This document shows positions 1 through 6,447 of a DNA stretch of 11,017 nucleotides, one piece after another. Below the pieces are notes generated by a model, which worked only from the letters and a program-made list of their open reading frames with translations, had not been told where the DNA came from and searched no databases. Source of the stretch: Novosphingobium sp. (GTDB lineage Bacteria > Pseudomonadota > Alphaproteobacteria > Sphingomonadales > Sphingomonadaceae). Each line of letters opens with the position of its first letter. The stretch's first letter is position 1. Location: contig JAIXYF010000135.1 in assembly GCA_027490345.1 (NCBI GenBank), positions 1 through 11,017 on the forward strand. Direction: 5' to 3'. The translations under genes were made by a program, and so were the position numbers.

Positions 1-360
1 CTCACCGGCCAGCCGGTCTCGCTCCAGCTGGCCGAAGAACAGCTCACCGATATCCTCTCGGCCAACCGCCGCCGGATCACCATCGACGAAATCCAGCGCA
101 TGGTCTGCCAGTTCTACCGGGTCGACCGCACTGAAATGGCCAGCAAACGCCGCGCCCGCGCGGTGGTGCGCCCGCGTCAGGTCGCGATGTACCTCGCCAA
201 GGTGCTCACGCCGCGCTCCTACCCCGAGATCGGCCGCAAGTTCGGCGGGCGCGATCACTCAACCGTGATCCACGCGGTGCGGCTGATCGAGGAACTGCGC
301 ACGCGCGACGCCGATATGGACGGCGATGTGCGGACTCTGCTGCGACAGCTTGAAGACTGA
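1..360 (+). CDS. dnaA: Chromosomal replication initiator DnaA, C-terminal part (5' end outside window)
   Basis: DnaA binds DnaA boxes at the origin and opens the duplex to start chromosome replication. Only the last 119 residues are here, read in frame from base 1 to the TGA at 358-360. They cover the end of the AAA+ lid and all of domain IV, the helix-turn-helix DNA-binding domain. The DnaA signature is clear: an RQVAMYL segment, then SYPEIGRKFGGRDHSTVIHAV, where the DHSTV residues contact the DnaA box in the known structures. The C-terminus is of normal length and shows no disruption. No DnaA-box cluster is visible downstream in this window, so the gene's presence does not by itself place oriC here. 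The gene start and promoter lie upstream of base 1. Identity is close to certain. Confidence 0.97.
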   Translation, partial: LTGQPVSLQLAEEQLTDILSANRRRITIDEIQRMVCQFYRVDRTEMASKRRARAVVRPRQVAMYLAKVLTPRSYPEIGRKFGGRDHSTVIHAVRLIEELRTRDADMDGDVRTLLRQLED

Positions 361-387
361 TCCTGCGGATTGGTTTGAAGATTTGAA

Positions 388-570
388 GGGAGAAGATGCG
401 AGGGCCATTGCCCTCGCGCTCCCGGGAATCGGTATCAGCCTGAACGGTCGGGTAGCATCCGCGAAGCGGCTTTATTCCTCCGGCTTCGCCGGGGCGCGCT
501 GCTTCACCGTCTTGCACCAATGATCGGGAGCGCGAGGGCGATGGCCCTCGCATTTTCTTTCCTTTCTCCC
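388..570. repeat. Nested inverted-repeat element between dnaA and the E1-like gene
   Basis: This element fills most of the 223-bp gap from 361 to 583. A left arm at about 392-424 is the reverse complement of a right arm at about 525-557, with only two or so mismatches over 33 bp. A further GGGAGAA/TTCTCCC pair sits at 388-394 and 564-570. Each arm is also a hairpin by itself: GCGAGGGC stems with 4-nt loops at 398-417 and 532-551. The roughly 100-bp interior holds two smaller hairpins, at 459-469 (CCGC/GCGG) and 480-492 (CCGGC/GCCGG). The arms could therefore fold locally or pair with each other. The layout resembles a REP/BIME-type pair or a small MITE, but copy number cannot be judged from one window. 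I see no ORF with coding character in it. Confidence 0.75.
532..560 (+). terminator. Hairpin plus U-rich tail, candidate intrinsic terminator after dnaA
   Basis: An 8-bp perfect GC-rich stem (532-539 with 544-551, loop GATG) is followed directly by ATTTTCTTT and more pyrimidines. This is the usual shape of a rho-independent terminator on the plus strand. It could end dnaA transcription. It lies only 24 nt before the next start codon, however, so a promoter for that gene would have to fit in very little space or lie upstream, where the hairpin would act as an attenuator. It is also the right arm of the larger inverted repeat. Confidence 0.5.
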
Positions 571-583
571 TAACTCCACCTTC

Positions 584-1360
584 ATGACTCCCGACCGCCT
601 AGACCGCTTCGCCCGCCATATCGTCCTCCCCGAAGTCGGCGGGGCCGGGCAGGCGAAACTGGTACAGAGCCATGTCGTGCTTGTCGGCATGGGTGGGATC
701 GGTAGTCCGGCCTTGCAGTATCTGGCCGGGGCCGGGATTGGCCGTTTGACCATGATCGACGATGACAAGGTTTCTGCCTCGAATCTTCAGCGACAGACAA
801 TCTTCAAGACCAGCGACATTGGTTGGTCGAAGGCAGAAGTCGCAGCGGAATGGCTTACGGCGTTTGACGATGAGATCGATTTTGTCGCTCACGCTGTGCG
901 TCTGACACGGGACAATGCGGCTGATCTGATCGCGGGCGCAGACGTCGTGCTGGATGGCAGCGACAACTTCGCGACGCGGCTGGCGGTGTCCGATGCCTGC
1001 GTCGCGGCGGGCATTCCGCTCACCAGTGCGGCGCTGGGGCGGTTTCAGGGGCAAGTGGCCAGCTTTGCCGGGCACCGCGCGGGCCATGCCTGCTATCGCT
1101 GCTTTGTCGGCGATGCGTTCGATGCGGAGGATTGCGACAGCTGCGCCGATACGGGCGTTCTGGGGGCAATGGTCGGCATGGTGGGCGCGTTCGGCGCGAT
1201 GGCGGCACTGCGGGTGTTGCTGGAAGGCGTCTCGACGCTGGGCGATCCGCAGTGGGGGCTGGTCCATGTGCTCGACGGGCTGAAGCCCGCACTGCGCTCG
1301 ATGCGGATTGCCAAGGACCCTGAGTGCAGCGCTTGCGGCATTGTCAGTTCAGGAGCCTAG
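584..1360 (+). CDS. HesA/MoeB/ThiF family E1-like sulfur-carrier adenylyltransferase
   Basis: Enzymes of this family adenylate the C-terminal glycine of a ubiquitin-like sulfur carrier (MoaD or ThiS) using ATP, for molybdopterin or thiamin synthesis in the cytosol. The 258-residue protein has the family N-terminus (RFARHIVLPEVGGAGQAKL, 9-27) and the nucleotide-binding GMGGIG loop (35-40). It also has D59-D61 after the second strand, the SNLQRQ segment (66-71) and DGSDNFATR (124-132). Zinc would be held by C170/C173 and C248/C251. C187 in SCADTGVLG sits where MoeB/ThiF have their conserved cysteine. No rhodanese domain is fused to it. The ATG at 584 fits the family N-terminus, but I see no Shine-Dalgarno sequence before it. 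MoeB is the likeliest role, but no moaD, moaE, thiS or thiG is in view, so the partner is undetermined. The stop overlaps the convergent cobB by 12 bp. Confidence 0.9.
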   Translation: MTPDRLDRFARHIVLPEVGGAGQAKLVQSHVVLVGMGGIGSPALQYLAGAGIGRLTMIDDDKVSASNLQRQTIFKTSDIGWSKAEVAAEWLTAFDDEIDFVAHAVRLTRDNAADLIAGADVVLDGSDNFATRLAVSDACVAAGIPLTSAALGRFQGQVASFAGHRAGHACYRCFVGDAFDAEDCDSCADTGVLGAMVGMVGAFGAMAALRVLLEGVSTLGDPQWGLVHVLDGLKPALRSMRIAKDPECSACGIVSSGA

Positions 1361-2065
1361 CAGTTCGTCGACCCACGCGGGCACAATCTCGCTCGCCGGG
1401 CCAAGGCGCGTTTCATCGAACCACCCTGACCCCTTCGAACGCTCAAGATTGAGCTCGAGCGTTCTGGTGCCAAGCTCGCCCGCCATGCGCACGAAGCCTG
1501 CAGCGGGATAGACCGCGCCCGACGTGCCGATCGAGACGAACAGGTCTGCCTCTTGGAGCGCGCCGACGATCTCGTCCATGCGATAGGGCACTTCGCCGAA
1601 CCACACGACATCGGGCCGCAGCGCGGGGGTTGTGCACGCCGGGCACGGCGGGCGGTGAAGCAGCGGGCCGGTCCAGCGGTGCCGGCTGTCACAGGCCTTG
1701 CACCACACCATGAGGTGTTCGCCGTGCATGTGGATCACGTCCAGCGAACCGCCGCGTTCGTGCAAATCATCGACGTTCTGCGTGACGAGCGTGACCGAAC
1801 CGCCCGGCACATGCCTCGGCCATTCGCGCTCCAGCCGCCCCAGCGCATGGTGCGCGGGATTGGGGGCCTTGGTCTGGATCGCTTCGCGCCGCATGTCGTA
1901 GAAACGCAGCACGAGATCGGGATCGCGCGCGAAGCCTTCGGGCGTCGCGACGTCCTCCACCCGGTGCTGTTCCCACAGGCCCCCGGCGCTGCGGAAGGTA
2001 TCGATCCCGCTTTCGGCGGAAACCCCGGCTCCGGTGAGGATGACGATGTTGCGAATGGTCTGCAT
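1349..2065 (-). CDS. cobB: NAD-dependent protein deacylase, CobB-type sirtuin
   Basis: Sirtuins remove acyl groups from lysine side chains, consuming NAD+ and yielding nicotinamide and O-acyl-ADP-ribose. From the ATG at 2065 the protein has 238 residues. It carries GAGVSAESGIDTFR (12-25), TQNVDDLH (95-102) and HMHGE with catalytic H114. The zinc cysteines are C122/C125/C141/C144, followed by LRPDVVWFGEVP (149-160) and GTSGAVYPAAGF. Y56 and R59 (FYDMRR) match the Tyr-x-x-Arg pair that E. coli CobB and SIRT5 use to accept succinyl- and malonyl-lysine, so desuccinylase activity is a fair inference. In-frame alternatives are ATG 2074 and GTG 2119. The last would overlap dapB and adds residues unlike the family, and none has a clear Shine-Dalgarno sequence. 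The gene is divergent from dapB with about 38 bp between starts, and convergent with the E1-like gene. Confidence 0.94.
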   Translation of the reverse strand: MQTIRNIVILTGAGVSAESGIDTFRSAGGLWEQHRVEDVATPEGFARDPDLVLRFYDMRREAIQTKAPNPAHHALGRLEREWPRHVPGGSVTLVTQNVDDLHERGGSLDVIHMHGEHLMVWCKACDSRHRWTGPLLHRPPCPACTTPALRPDVVWFGEVPYRMDEIVGALQEADLFVSIGTSGAVYPAAGFVRMAGELGTRTLELNLERSKGSGWFDETRLGPASEIVPAWVDELLGS

Positions 2066-2090
2066 CGCAGCCATGAAGCACAGCAGCAAC

Positions 2091-2095
2091 GAGGG
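2091..2095 (+). promoter_or_regulatory. Shine-Dalgarno sequence of dapB
   Basis: GAGGG stands 8 nt before the ATG at 2104 and supports that start. It lies in the short gap between the divergent cobB and dapB starts. Any dapB promoter must therefore reach into the cobB coding region. A weak TTGCGA (2049-2054), 17 bp, CATGAA (2072-2077) pair exists there but is not convincing. Confidence 0.6.
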
Positions 2096-2103
2096 TAGCA
2101 ATA

Positions 2104-2856
2104 ATGATCTCTGGGGCACGCATAGGCATTATCGGCAGCGCAGGGCGCATGGGGCAGGCGCTGGTGGACGCGATCGCAGCAGCAGGCCATGACCATGCGG
2201 GCGGGATCGATCAGGGCGGCGATCCGCTGGCCCTCGCGCAGGCGAGCGACGTTCTTGTCGATTTTTCGGCCCCGGCGGCGCTGGAATTCAATCTCGATGC
2301 GGCCATTCATGCCCAGGTGCCGATCGTTGTCGGCACCACTGGGCTTGCCGAACGCCACCACTGGCTGGTCGATGCAGCAGCGGTGAGCATTCCCGTGCTC
2401 CAGACCGGCAACACCTCGCTGGGCGTGACCTTGCTGGCGCATCTGGTGCGCGAGGCAGCGCTGCGGCTGGGTGAGGACTGGGATATCGAGATCGTGGAAA
2501 CGCACCATCGCATGAAAGTGGACGCGCCATCGGGCACAGCGCTGCTGCTGGGCGAGGCGGCGGCGGCAGGACGCGGCGTGCGGCTGGCCGAAGAAGCCGT
2601 GCGGGGGCGCAACGGGGTGACGGGGGCGCGGAAGGCCGGAACCATCGGCTTTGCGGCGCTGCGCGGCGGGACTGTGGCAGGGGATCACACGGTGCATTTC
2701 CTGGCCGACAACGAACGTATCGCGCTTTCGCATCTCGCTGAAAACCGGTCAATCTTTGCGCGCGGGGCAGTGCGCGCGGCTGAGTGGCTGATCGGCAAGG
2801 CGCCGGGGCGCTACACGATGTCAAACGTTATTGGGCCCGAGGTGCTGGGGCTTTGA
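2104..2856 (+). CDS. dapB: 4-hydroxy-tetrahydrodipicolinate reductase
   Basis: DapB reduces hydroxy-tetrahydrodipicolinate with NAD(P)H in the diaminopimelate/lysine pathway, which supplies both lysine and the peptidoglycan cross-linking residue. The 250-residue protein is slightly shorter than the roughly 270 of E. coli. The N-terminal Rossmann fold has GSAGRMG (11-17) and VGTTGL (76-81). The substrate-binding domain carries the diagnostic ETHHRMKVDAPSGTA (132-146), with H134 and K138 at the positions of the E. coli catalytic His and Lys, and later RGGTVAGDHTVHF. The ATG at 2104 has a good Shine-Dalgarno sequence. The stop codon overlaps the TTG start of nth within TTGA, so the two are very probably co-transcribed and translationally coupled. 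No missing key residue is visible. Confidence 0.97.
   Translation: MISGARIGIIGSAGRMGQALVDAIAAAGHDHAGGIDQGGDPLALAQASDVLVDFSAPAALEFNLDAAIHAQVPIVVGTTGLAERHHWLVDAAAVSIPVLQTGNTSLGVTLLAHLVREAALRLGEDWDIEIVETHHRMKVDAPSGTALLLGEAAAAGRGVRLAEEAVRGRNGVTGARKAGTIGFAALRGGTVAGDHTVHFLADNERIALSHLAENRSIFARGAVRAAEWLIGKAPGRYTMSNVIGPEVLGL
2839..2844 (+). promoter_or_regulatory. Shine-Dalgarno sequence that fixes the TTG start of nth
   Basis: GAGGTG, inside the end of dapB, lies 8 nt before the TTG at 2853. An upstream in-frame ATG at 2784 would add 23 residues deep inside dapB. The TTG start instead gives Nth residue numbering identical to that of E. coli, so the site decides the start. Confidence 0.7.
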
Positions 2857-3551
2857 AGAAAGACCAGATTTTCGAGTTCTTCCGGCGGCTGGCAGAATCC
2901 AATCCATCGCCGGAAACCGAGCTGGAATACGGCAATGTCTACCAGCTCCTCGTCGCGGTCACGCTTTCGGCGCAGGCGACCGATGTAGGGGTGAACAAGG
3001 CGACGCGAGCGCTGTTTGCCCGGGTGAAGACGCCGCAGGACATGCTCGATCTCGGCGAAGAGGGGCTCAAAGCCCACATCAAGACCATCGGCCTGTTCAA
3101 CAGCAAGGCCAGGAACGTTATGGCCATGGCCGAGATCCTCGTGCGTGAGCATGGCGGCGAGGTTCCGGCGGACCGCGACCTGCTCACGGCGCTACCCGGA
3201 GTGGGGCGCAAGACGGCGAATGTCGTGCTCAATTGCGCATTCGGGGCCGAAACCTTCGCGGTCGATACGCATATCTTCCGCTTGGGCAATCGTACCGGTC
3301 TGGCCAAGGGCAAGACCCCGCTGGCGGTGGAAAAGCAGCTCGAAAAGCGCGTGCCGCAGCCCTTCCGCGTCGGCTCGCACCACTGGATGATCCTGCACGG
3401 CCGCTATGTGTGCAAGGCGAGGCAGCCGGAGTGCTGGCGCTGCGAAGTGGTTGACCTTTGCGGCTTCAAGGGGAAGATTGCCGAGCAGGGGGCGAAACCC
3501 GCGACTCCACAGGGGGCTGGAGCGCGCAAAGCCAAGGAGAAGAAGCCGTGA
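2853..3551 (+). CDS. nth: Endonuclease III, DNA glycosylase/AP lyase with [4Fe-4S] cluster
   Basis: Nth excises oxidised pyrimidines (for example thymine glycol) and cuts the abasic site by beta-elimination in base-excision repair. Started at the TTG at 2853 it has 232 residues, against 211 in E. coli. The helix-hairpin-helix LPGVGRKTANVVL (114-126) carries catalytic K120, and VDTHIFR (137-143) carries D138. Both have the same numbers as in the E. coli enzyme. The cluster cysteines C187, C194, C197 and C203 (C-x6-C-x2-C-x5-C) also coincide with E. coli numbering, which argues strongly for this start over the longer reading. A basic Ala/Lys-rich tail of about 25 residues follows the cluster and is probably disordered. 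The gene overlaps dapB upstream, and its stop overlaps the GTG of the next gene. Confidence 0.97.
   Translation: MKKDQIFEFFRRLAESNPSPETELEYGNVYQLLVAVTLSAQATDVGVNKATRALFARVKTPQDMLDLGEEGLKAHIKTIGLFNSKARNVMAMAEILVREHGGEVPADRDLLTALPGVGRKTANVVLNCAFGAETFAVDTHIFRLGNRTGLAKGKTPLAVEKQLEKRVPQPFRVGSHHWMILHGRYVCKARQPECWRCEVVDLCGFKGKIAEQGAKPATPQGAGARKAKEKKP
3534..3539 (+). promoter_or_regulatory. Shine-Dalgarno sequence of the small lipoprotein gene
   Basis: AAGGAG, within the 3' end of nth, lies 8 nt before the GTG at 3548. It supports that GTG as the start rather than an in-frame start near 3458, and the resulting N-terminus is a clean lipoprotein signal. Confidence 0.7.
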
Positions 3552-3979
3552 GTGCTTTGAAAACCGCCACCCTGTCCACATTTGCCGCCGCTGCCGCGTT
3601 TTTGCTCGGAGCTTGTGCATCGGCCAGCGGCCCGTCCGCTGCTGCTGCCAACAGGGGCCGCGCTGCCAATGTCCCAGCCGCCACGCCCATCGGCAAGGCT
3701 GTAACCTGCATCCCCATTGCCCAGATCCGCGAAAGCCGGGTGCGCGATGACTGGACCATCGATTTCCGCATGAGCGGTGGCAACTGGTATCGCAACACCC
3801 TGCCCAACCGCTGCAGCAGCCTGGGGTTCGAGCGGAATTTTTCGTATTCCACGTCGCTCCCGCAGCTGTGCAATGTCGATATCATCACCGTCTTCGTCAA
3901 CGGCGGAGGCCCGCGCGGCCCGCTCAACTCCTGCGGGCTGGGGCAGTTCCAGCCGGTAGAGCTGGACAAGACGAAGTAG
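3548..3979 (+). CDS. Small lipoprotein, DUF6491-like, function unknown
   Basis: The GTG at 3548 overlaps the nth stop (GTGA) and gives a 143-residue protein. It opens with a basic residue, an Ala-rich hydrophobic stretch and the lipobox LLGAC, so C23 would be lipidated after LspA cleavage. Serine follows the cysteine rather than aspartate, which favours outer-membrane sorting. After an Ala-rich linker comes a compact domain with spaced cysteines: CIPIAQIRESRVRDDWTIDF, then YRNTLPNRC, LGFERNFSY, LPQLCNVDIITV and NSCGLGQFQPV. This pattern of a strand-rich domain with Cys residues resembles the DUF6491 family as I remember it; an HMM search would settle this. Its role is unknown. Co-transcription with dapB and nth looks positional rather than functional. 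The cysteines could form disulfides in the periplasm, though this is only a guess. Confidence 0.8.
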   Translation: MSALKTATLSTFAAAAAFLLGACASASGPSAAAANRGRAANVPAATPIGKAVTCIPIAQIRESRVRDDWTIDFRMSGGNWYRNTLPNRCSSLGFERNFSYSTSLPQLCNVDIITVFVNGGGPRGPLNSCGLGQFQPVELDKTK

Positions 3980-3990
3980 CGGCGCACGGG

Positions 3991-4021
3991 GGGTCTGCTG
4001 CCGCGTATCGGGATCAGACCC
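3991..4021. terminator. Hairpin between convergent lipoprotein and symporter genes
   Basis: GGGTCTG (3991-3997) and CAGACCC (4015-4021) form a perfect 7-bp stem with a 17-nt loop. It fills most of the 42-bp gap between two convergent stop codons. It has no T-run on either side, so it is a weak candidate for a bidirectional terminator. Confidence 0.4.
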
Positions 4022-5332
4022 TCATGCCTCCGGATCGAGATTCAGCCCCCGGCGGCCATGCTCGGGCGTATCGTGCGGAGGCAGGGCCTCGGTCGCATCG
4101 GGGTCCAGCGGCACTTGCAGCATGCCTTCCCACTTGGTGATGACCGAAGTCGCCACCGCGTTGCCGACCACGTTGGTAGCGGTGCGGCCCATGTCGAGGA
4201 ACGTATCGACGCCCAGCAAGAGCGCCACACCTTCGACCGGCAGGCCGAACTGGGTGAGCGTGGCGGCAATCACCACCAGACTTGCGCGCGGCACGCTGGC
4301 GATCCCCTTTGACGTGATCATCAGGGTCAACAGCATGGCCACCTGCTGTCCGGCAGAAAGCGGGATATTGTAGGCCTGCGCGATGAACAGCGTGGCAAAG
4401 CTGGTATACATCATCGAGCCATCGAGATTGAAGCTGTAGCCCAAGGGCAGCATGAACCCCGAAATGCGGCGCGGCACGCCAAAGCGGTCGAGCTGTTCGA
4501 ACAGCTTGGGCAGCGCGCTTTCCGAACTGGCGGTGGAGAAGGCGAGCAGGATCGGCTCACGGATATAGCGCGCAAGGAGGACAACGCGCTTGCCGAGGAA
4601 GATCCCGCCAAGGCCGAACAGCATGGTCCAAAGGATGAGGAGACCGAAGTAGAACTCGGCCACGAAGGCCCCGTACGTCAGGATGATGCCGACCCCGCGC
4701 GTCGCGATGACCGACGCCATGGCACCGAACACCGCGAACGGCGCCGCGCGCATGACATAGCCGGTAATCGTCAGCATCAGTGTCGCCAGCGCATCGCAGC
4801 CGCGCACCAGCGGCGCGCCTTCTTCGCCCATCGCGGAAAGCCCGAGGCCGGCGAAGATCGAGAACACGAGGATCTGCAGCACATTGTTCTTGGCCATCGC
4901 ATCGAGCGCGCTGGTGGGGAACACTTCGAGCACGAAGTGACGCAAAGTGAAGTCTGCCGTGGCCAGTTCGCCCACCGGGGTGGTGGGAGTGATGTTGAGC
5001 CCGACGCCCGGCTGGAACAGGTTGACCAGCACGAGGCCAAGCCCGATCGAAATGAGGCTGGCAGTGATGAACCACGCCAGCGCCCGCCCGCCAATGCGGC
5101 CCAGTGCCGAACTGTCGCCCATGCTGGCAATGCCGGTCACCAGCGTCGCAAGGATCAGCGGCGCGATGATCATCTTGATGAGATGCAGGAACACCTCGGG
5201 CAGCAGCTTGAGGAGATCGGCGATCTGGGCCAGGCCCTTGTCTCCCGCCGGATAGGAGACATTGAGCGCATAGCCCACGCCGATACCGGCAAACAGGGCG
5301 ATCAGGATGTAAAGGGTCAGGCGCTTGCCCAA
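4022..5332 (-). CDS. Dicarboxylate/amino acid:cation symporter (DAACS, SLC1-like)
   Basis: This is a secondary transporter of the inner membrane that moves C4-dicarboxylates or acidic amino acids together with H+ or Na+. The 436-residue protein has several hydrophobic segments in the first 250 residues, then the transport core. HP1 carries the serine-rich AFSTASSESALPK (264-276), TM7 has GYSFNLDGSMMY (298-309), and HP2 has SKGIASVPRASLVV (341-354). TM8 has DTFLDMGRTATNVVGN (376-391), with the D376, R383 and N387 typical of substrate and cation binding. The NLDGS form resembles DctA/GltP-like members more than the NMDGT of the archaeal aspartate transporters, but substrate cannot be assigned. 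The start is TTG at 5332 with GGGAG 8 nt upstream. It lies 86 bp downstream of the aldo/keto reductase on the same strand, with no clear terminator between them. Confidence 0.94.
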   Translation of the reverse strand: MGKRLTLYILIALFAGIGVGYALNVSYPAGDKGLAQIADLLKLLPEVFLHLIKMIIAPLILATLVTGIASMGDSSALGRIGGRALAWFITASLISIGLGLVLVNLFQPGVGLNITPTTPVGELATADFTLRHFVLEVFPTSALDAMAKNNVLQILVFSIFAGLGLSAMGEEGAPLVRGCDALATLMLTITGYVMRAAPFAVFGAMASVIATRGVGIILTYGAFVAEFYFGLLILWTMLFGLGGIFLGKRVVLLARYIREPILLAFSTASSESALPKLFEQLDRFGVPRRISGFMLPLGYSFNLDGSMMYTSFATLFIAQAYNIPLSAGQQVAMLLTLMITSKGIASVPRASLVVIAATLTQFGLPVEGVALLLGVDTFLDMGRTATNVVGNAVATSVITKWEGMLQVPLDPDATEALPPHDTPEHGRRGLNLDPEA

Positions 5333-5340
5333 GTGTTCGG

Positions 5341-5345
5341 CTCCC
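5341..5345 (-). promoter_or_regulatory. Shine-Dalgarno sequence supporting the TTG start of the symporter
   Basis: On the minus strand GGGAG lies 8 nt before the TTG at 5332-5330. No ATG stands at the N-terminus, and this site makes the TTG start credible. Confidence 0.6.
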
Positions 5346-5418
5346 GGAGATGGTTCGGCTTTTTGGTATGCTGCGGGAGACTAGCGGGGTGTGGGCGTTA
5401 GGCAAGCGCGCCCGGCGA

Positions 5419-6420
5419 TCAGGCCGCTGCAAACTCCTCGGTATCGATAGTGGCCTGCATCACCGGGCCATAGCGATGCCCTGCCACGGTCTGATGATTG
5501 ATCAGCGCGTCCACTTCAGCGACTAGCGCGGGGGCGGGCTCCCAATCCCACCGGGCGATGTTCTCCGCCAGATGATCCTGCCGCGACGTGCCCGGGATAG
5601 CCACGACATGCGGCCCGCGCGCCAGCACCCAGCCCAGCGCCAGCTGCGCCGCAGTCACGCCCTCGCGCGCCGCCAGTGCGGCGAACGCTTCGGCCAGGCT
5701 CAGATTGTGCGCCCAGTTTTCAGCCTGGAAACGCGGCATGTTCGGGCGGATGTCGCCCTTGGGCATGGCGGCGGGATCGGGCCGCTCGTCAACCAGCAAG
5801 CCCCGGCAGACCGGCGAGAACGCCACGAACGTGATGCCCAGTTCGCGGCAGGTGTCCAGCACGGCGATTTCGGGATTGCGGGTCATCGGAGAGTATTCGG
5901 TCTGCAGCGCGGCGATGGGGTGTTCGGCATGAGCGCGGCGCACTGTGTCGGCCGACATTTCCGACAGGCCGATCCCGCCGATCTTCCCTTCGCGCACGAG
6001 ATCGCCCAGCGCGCCCACTGATTCCTCGATCGGCACGGTGAAATCGCGGCGGTGCAGATAATAGAGATCGATGTGATCGGTCTTGAGCAAGCGCAGCGAG
6101 GTTTCGAGCGCGCCGCGAATCGTCTCGGGCTTGCAATCGATCCGCCGCGCCTTGCCATCGACGATGATGCCGGTCTTGCTGGCCAGAAAGAAGCGATGGC
6201 GCTGATTCGCAAGCGCTTCACCGATCAGCGTTTCGTTGTGGCCATCGCCATAGATCCGCGCAGTATCGAGGTGATCGTACCCAAGATCGAGCGCGCGAGC
6301 GAGGAGACTGCGGCCATCCTCGTCCGATGGCGGCGTGCCGTAAGCCCAGCTTAGCGACATGCAGCCAAGGCCGATGGGGTTGGTCTCACGACCGGCGATC
6401 ATGCGGCGGTTAAAGGTCAT
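5419..6420 (-). CDS. Aldo/keto reductase (AKR13/YakC-like)
   Basis: This is an NADPH-dependent oxidoreductase of the (beta/alpha)8-barrel aldo/keto reductase superfamily, acting on aldehydes or ketones in the cytosol. The 333 residues hold the catalytic tetrad D52 and Y57 (DTARIYGDGHNE), K82 (LASKTG) and H123 (YLHRRD). The family landmarks DLYYLHRRD, GKIGGIGLSE, LQTEYSPMTR and VVAIPGTSRQDHLAENI follow in the normal order, the last being the cofactor-binding region. GLGCMSLSWAYG near the N-terminus is typical of the AKR13-like group of plant and bacterial enzymes. The physiological substrate cannot be read from sequence. The ATG at 6420 has a strong AAGGAG 7 nt upstream. A 33-bp palindrome lies 28-60 bp upstream of the start. 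The symporter lies downstream and may share its transcript. Confidence 0.94.
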   Translation of the reverse strand: MTFNRRMIAGRETNPIGLGCMSLSWAYGTPPSDEDGRSLLARALDLGYDHLDTARIYGDGHNETLIGEALANQRHRFFLASKTGIIVDGKARRIDCKPETIRGALETSLRLLKTDHIDLYYLHRRDFTVPIEESVGALGDLVREGKIGGIGLSEMSADTVRRAHAEHPIAALQTEYSPMTRNPEIAVLDTCRELGITFVAFSPVCRGLLVDERPDPAAMPKGDIRPNMPRFQAENWAHNLSLAEAFAALAAREGVTAAQLALGWVLARGPHVVAIPGTSRQDHLAENIARWDWEPAPALVAEVDALINHQTVAGHRYGPVMQATIDTEEFAAA

Positions 6421-6427
6421 GGCAGCG

Positions 6428-6433
6428 CTCCTT
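6428..6433 (-). promoter_or_regulatory. Strong Shine-Dalgarno sequence of the aldo/keto reductase
   Basis: AAGGAG on the minus strand, 7 nt before the ATG at 6420, is one of the two strongest ribosome-binding sites in the window. It fixes the start. Confidence 0.75.
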
Positions 6434-6447
6434 CAAGGGGAGCGATG

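Noticed and set aside
326..523. Small plus-strand ORF spanning the dnaA end and the intergenic repeat
   Set aside because: Its coding sequence runs through the inverted repeat, it has no Shine-Dalgarno sequence, and it overlaps dnaA in another frame.
361..583. Origin of replication beside dnaA
   Set aside because: I found no TTATCCACA-like cluster and no AT-rich unwinding stretch. The gap is G+C-rich and dominated by hairpins.
1735..2733. Long minus-strand open frame of 332 codons across cobB and dapB
   Set aside because: It overlaps two genes with full sets of family motifs. Its translation is rich in Arg, Pro, His and Cys without domain character, as expected of an antisense shadow in a GC-rich genome.
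4557..5432. Second minus-strand open frame of 291 codons over the symporter
   Set aside because: It is the +1 shadow of the symporter: Arg/Gly/His-rich, with no hydrophobic pattern and no motifs.
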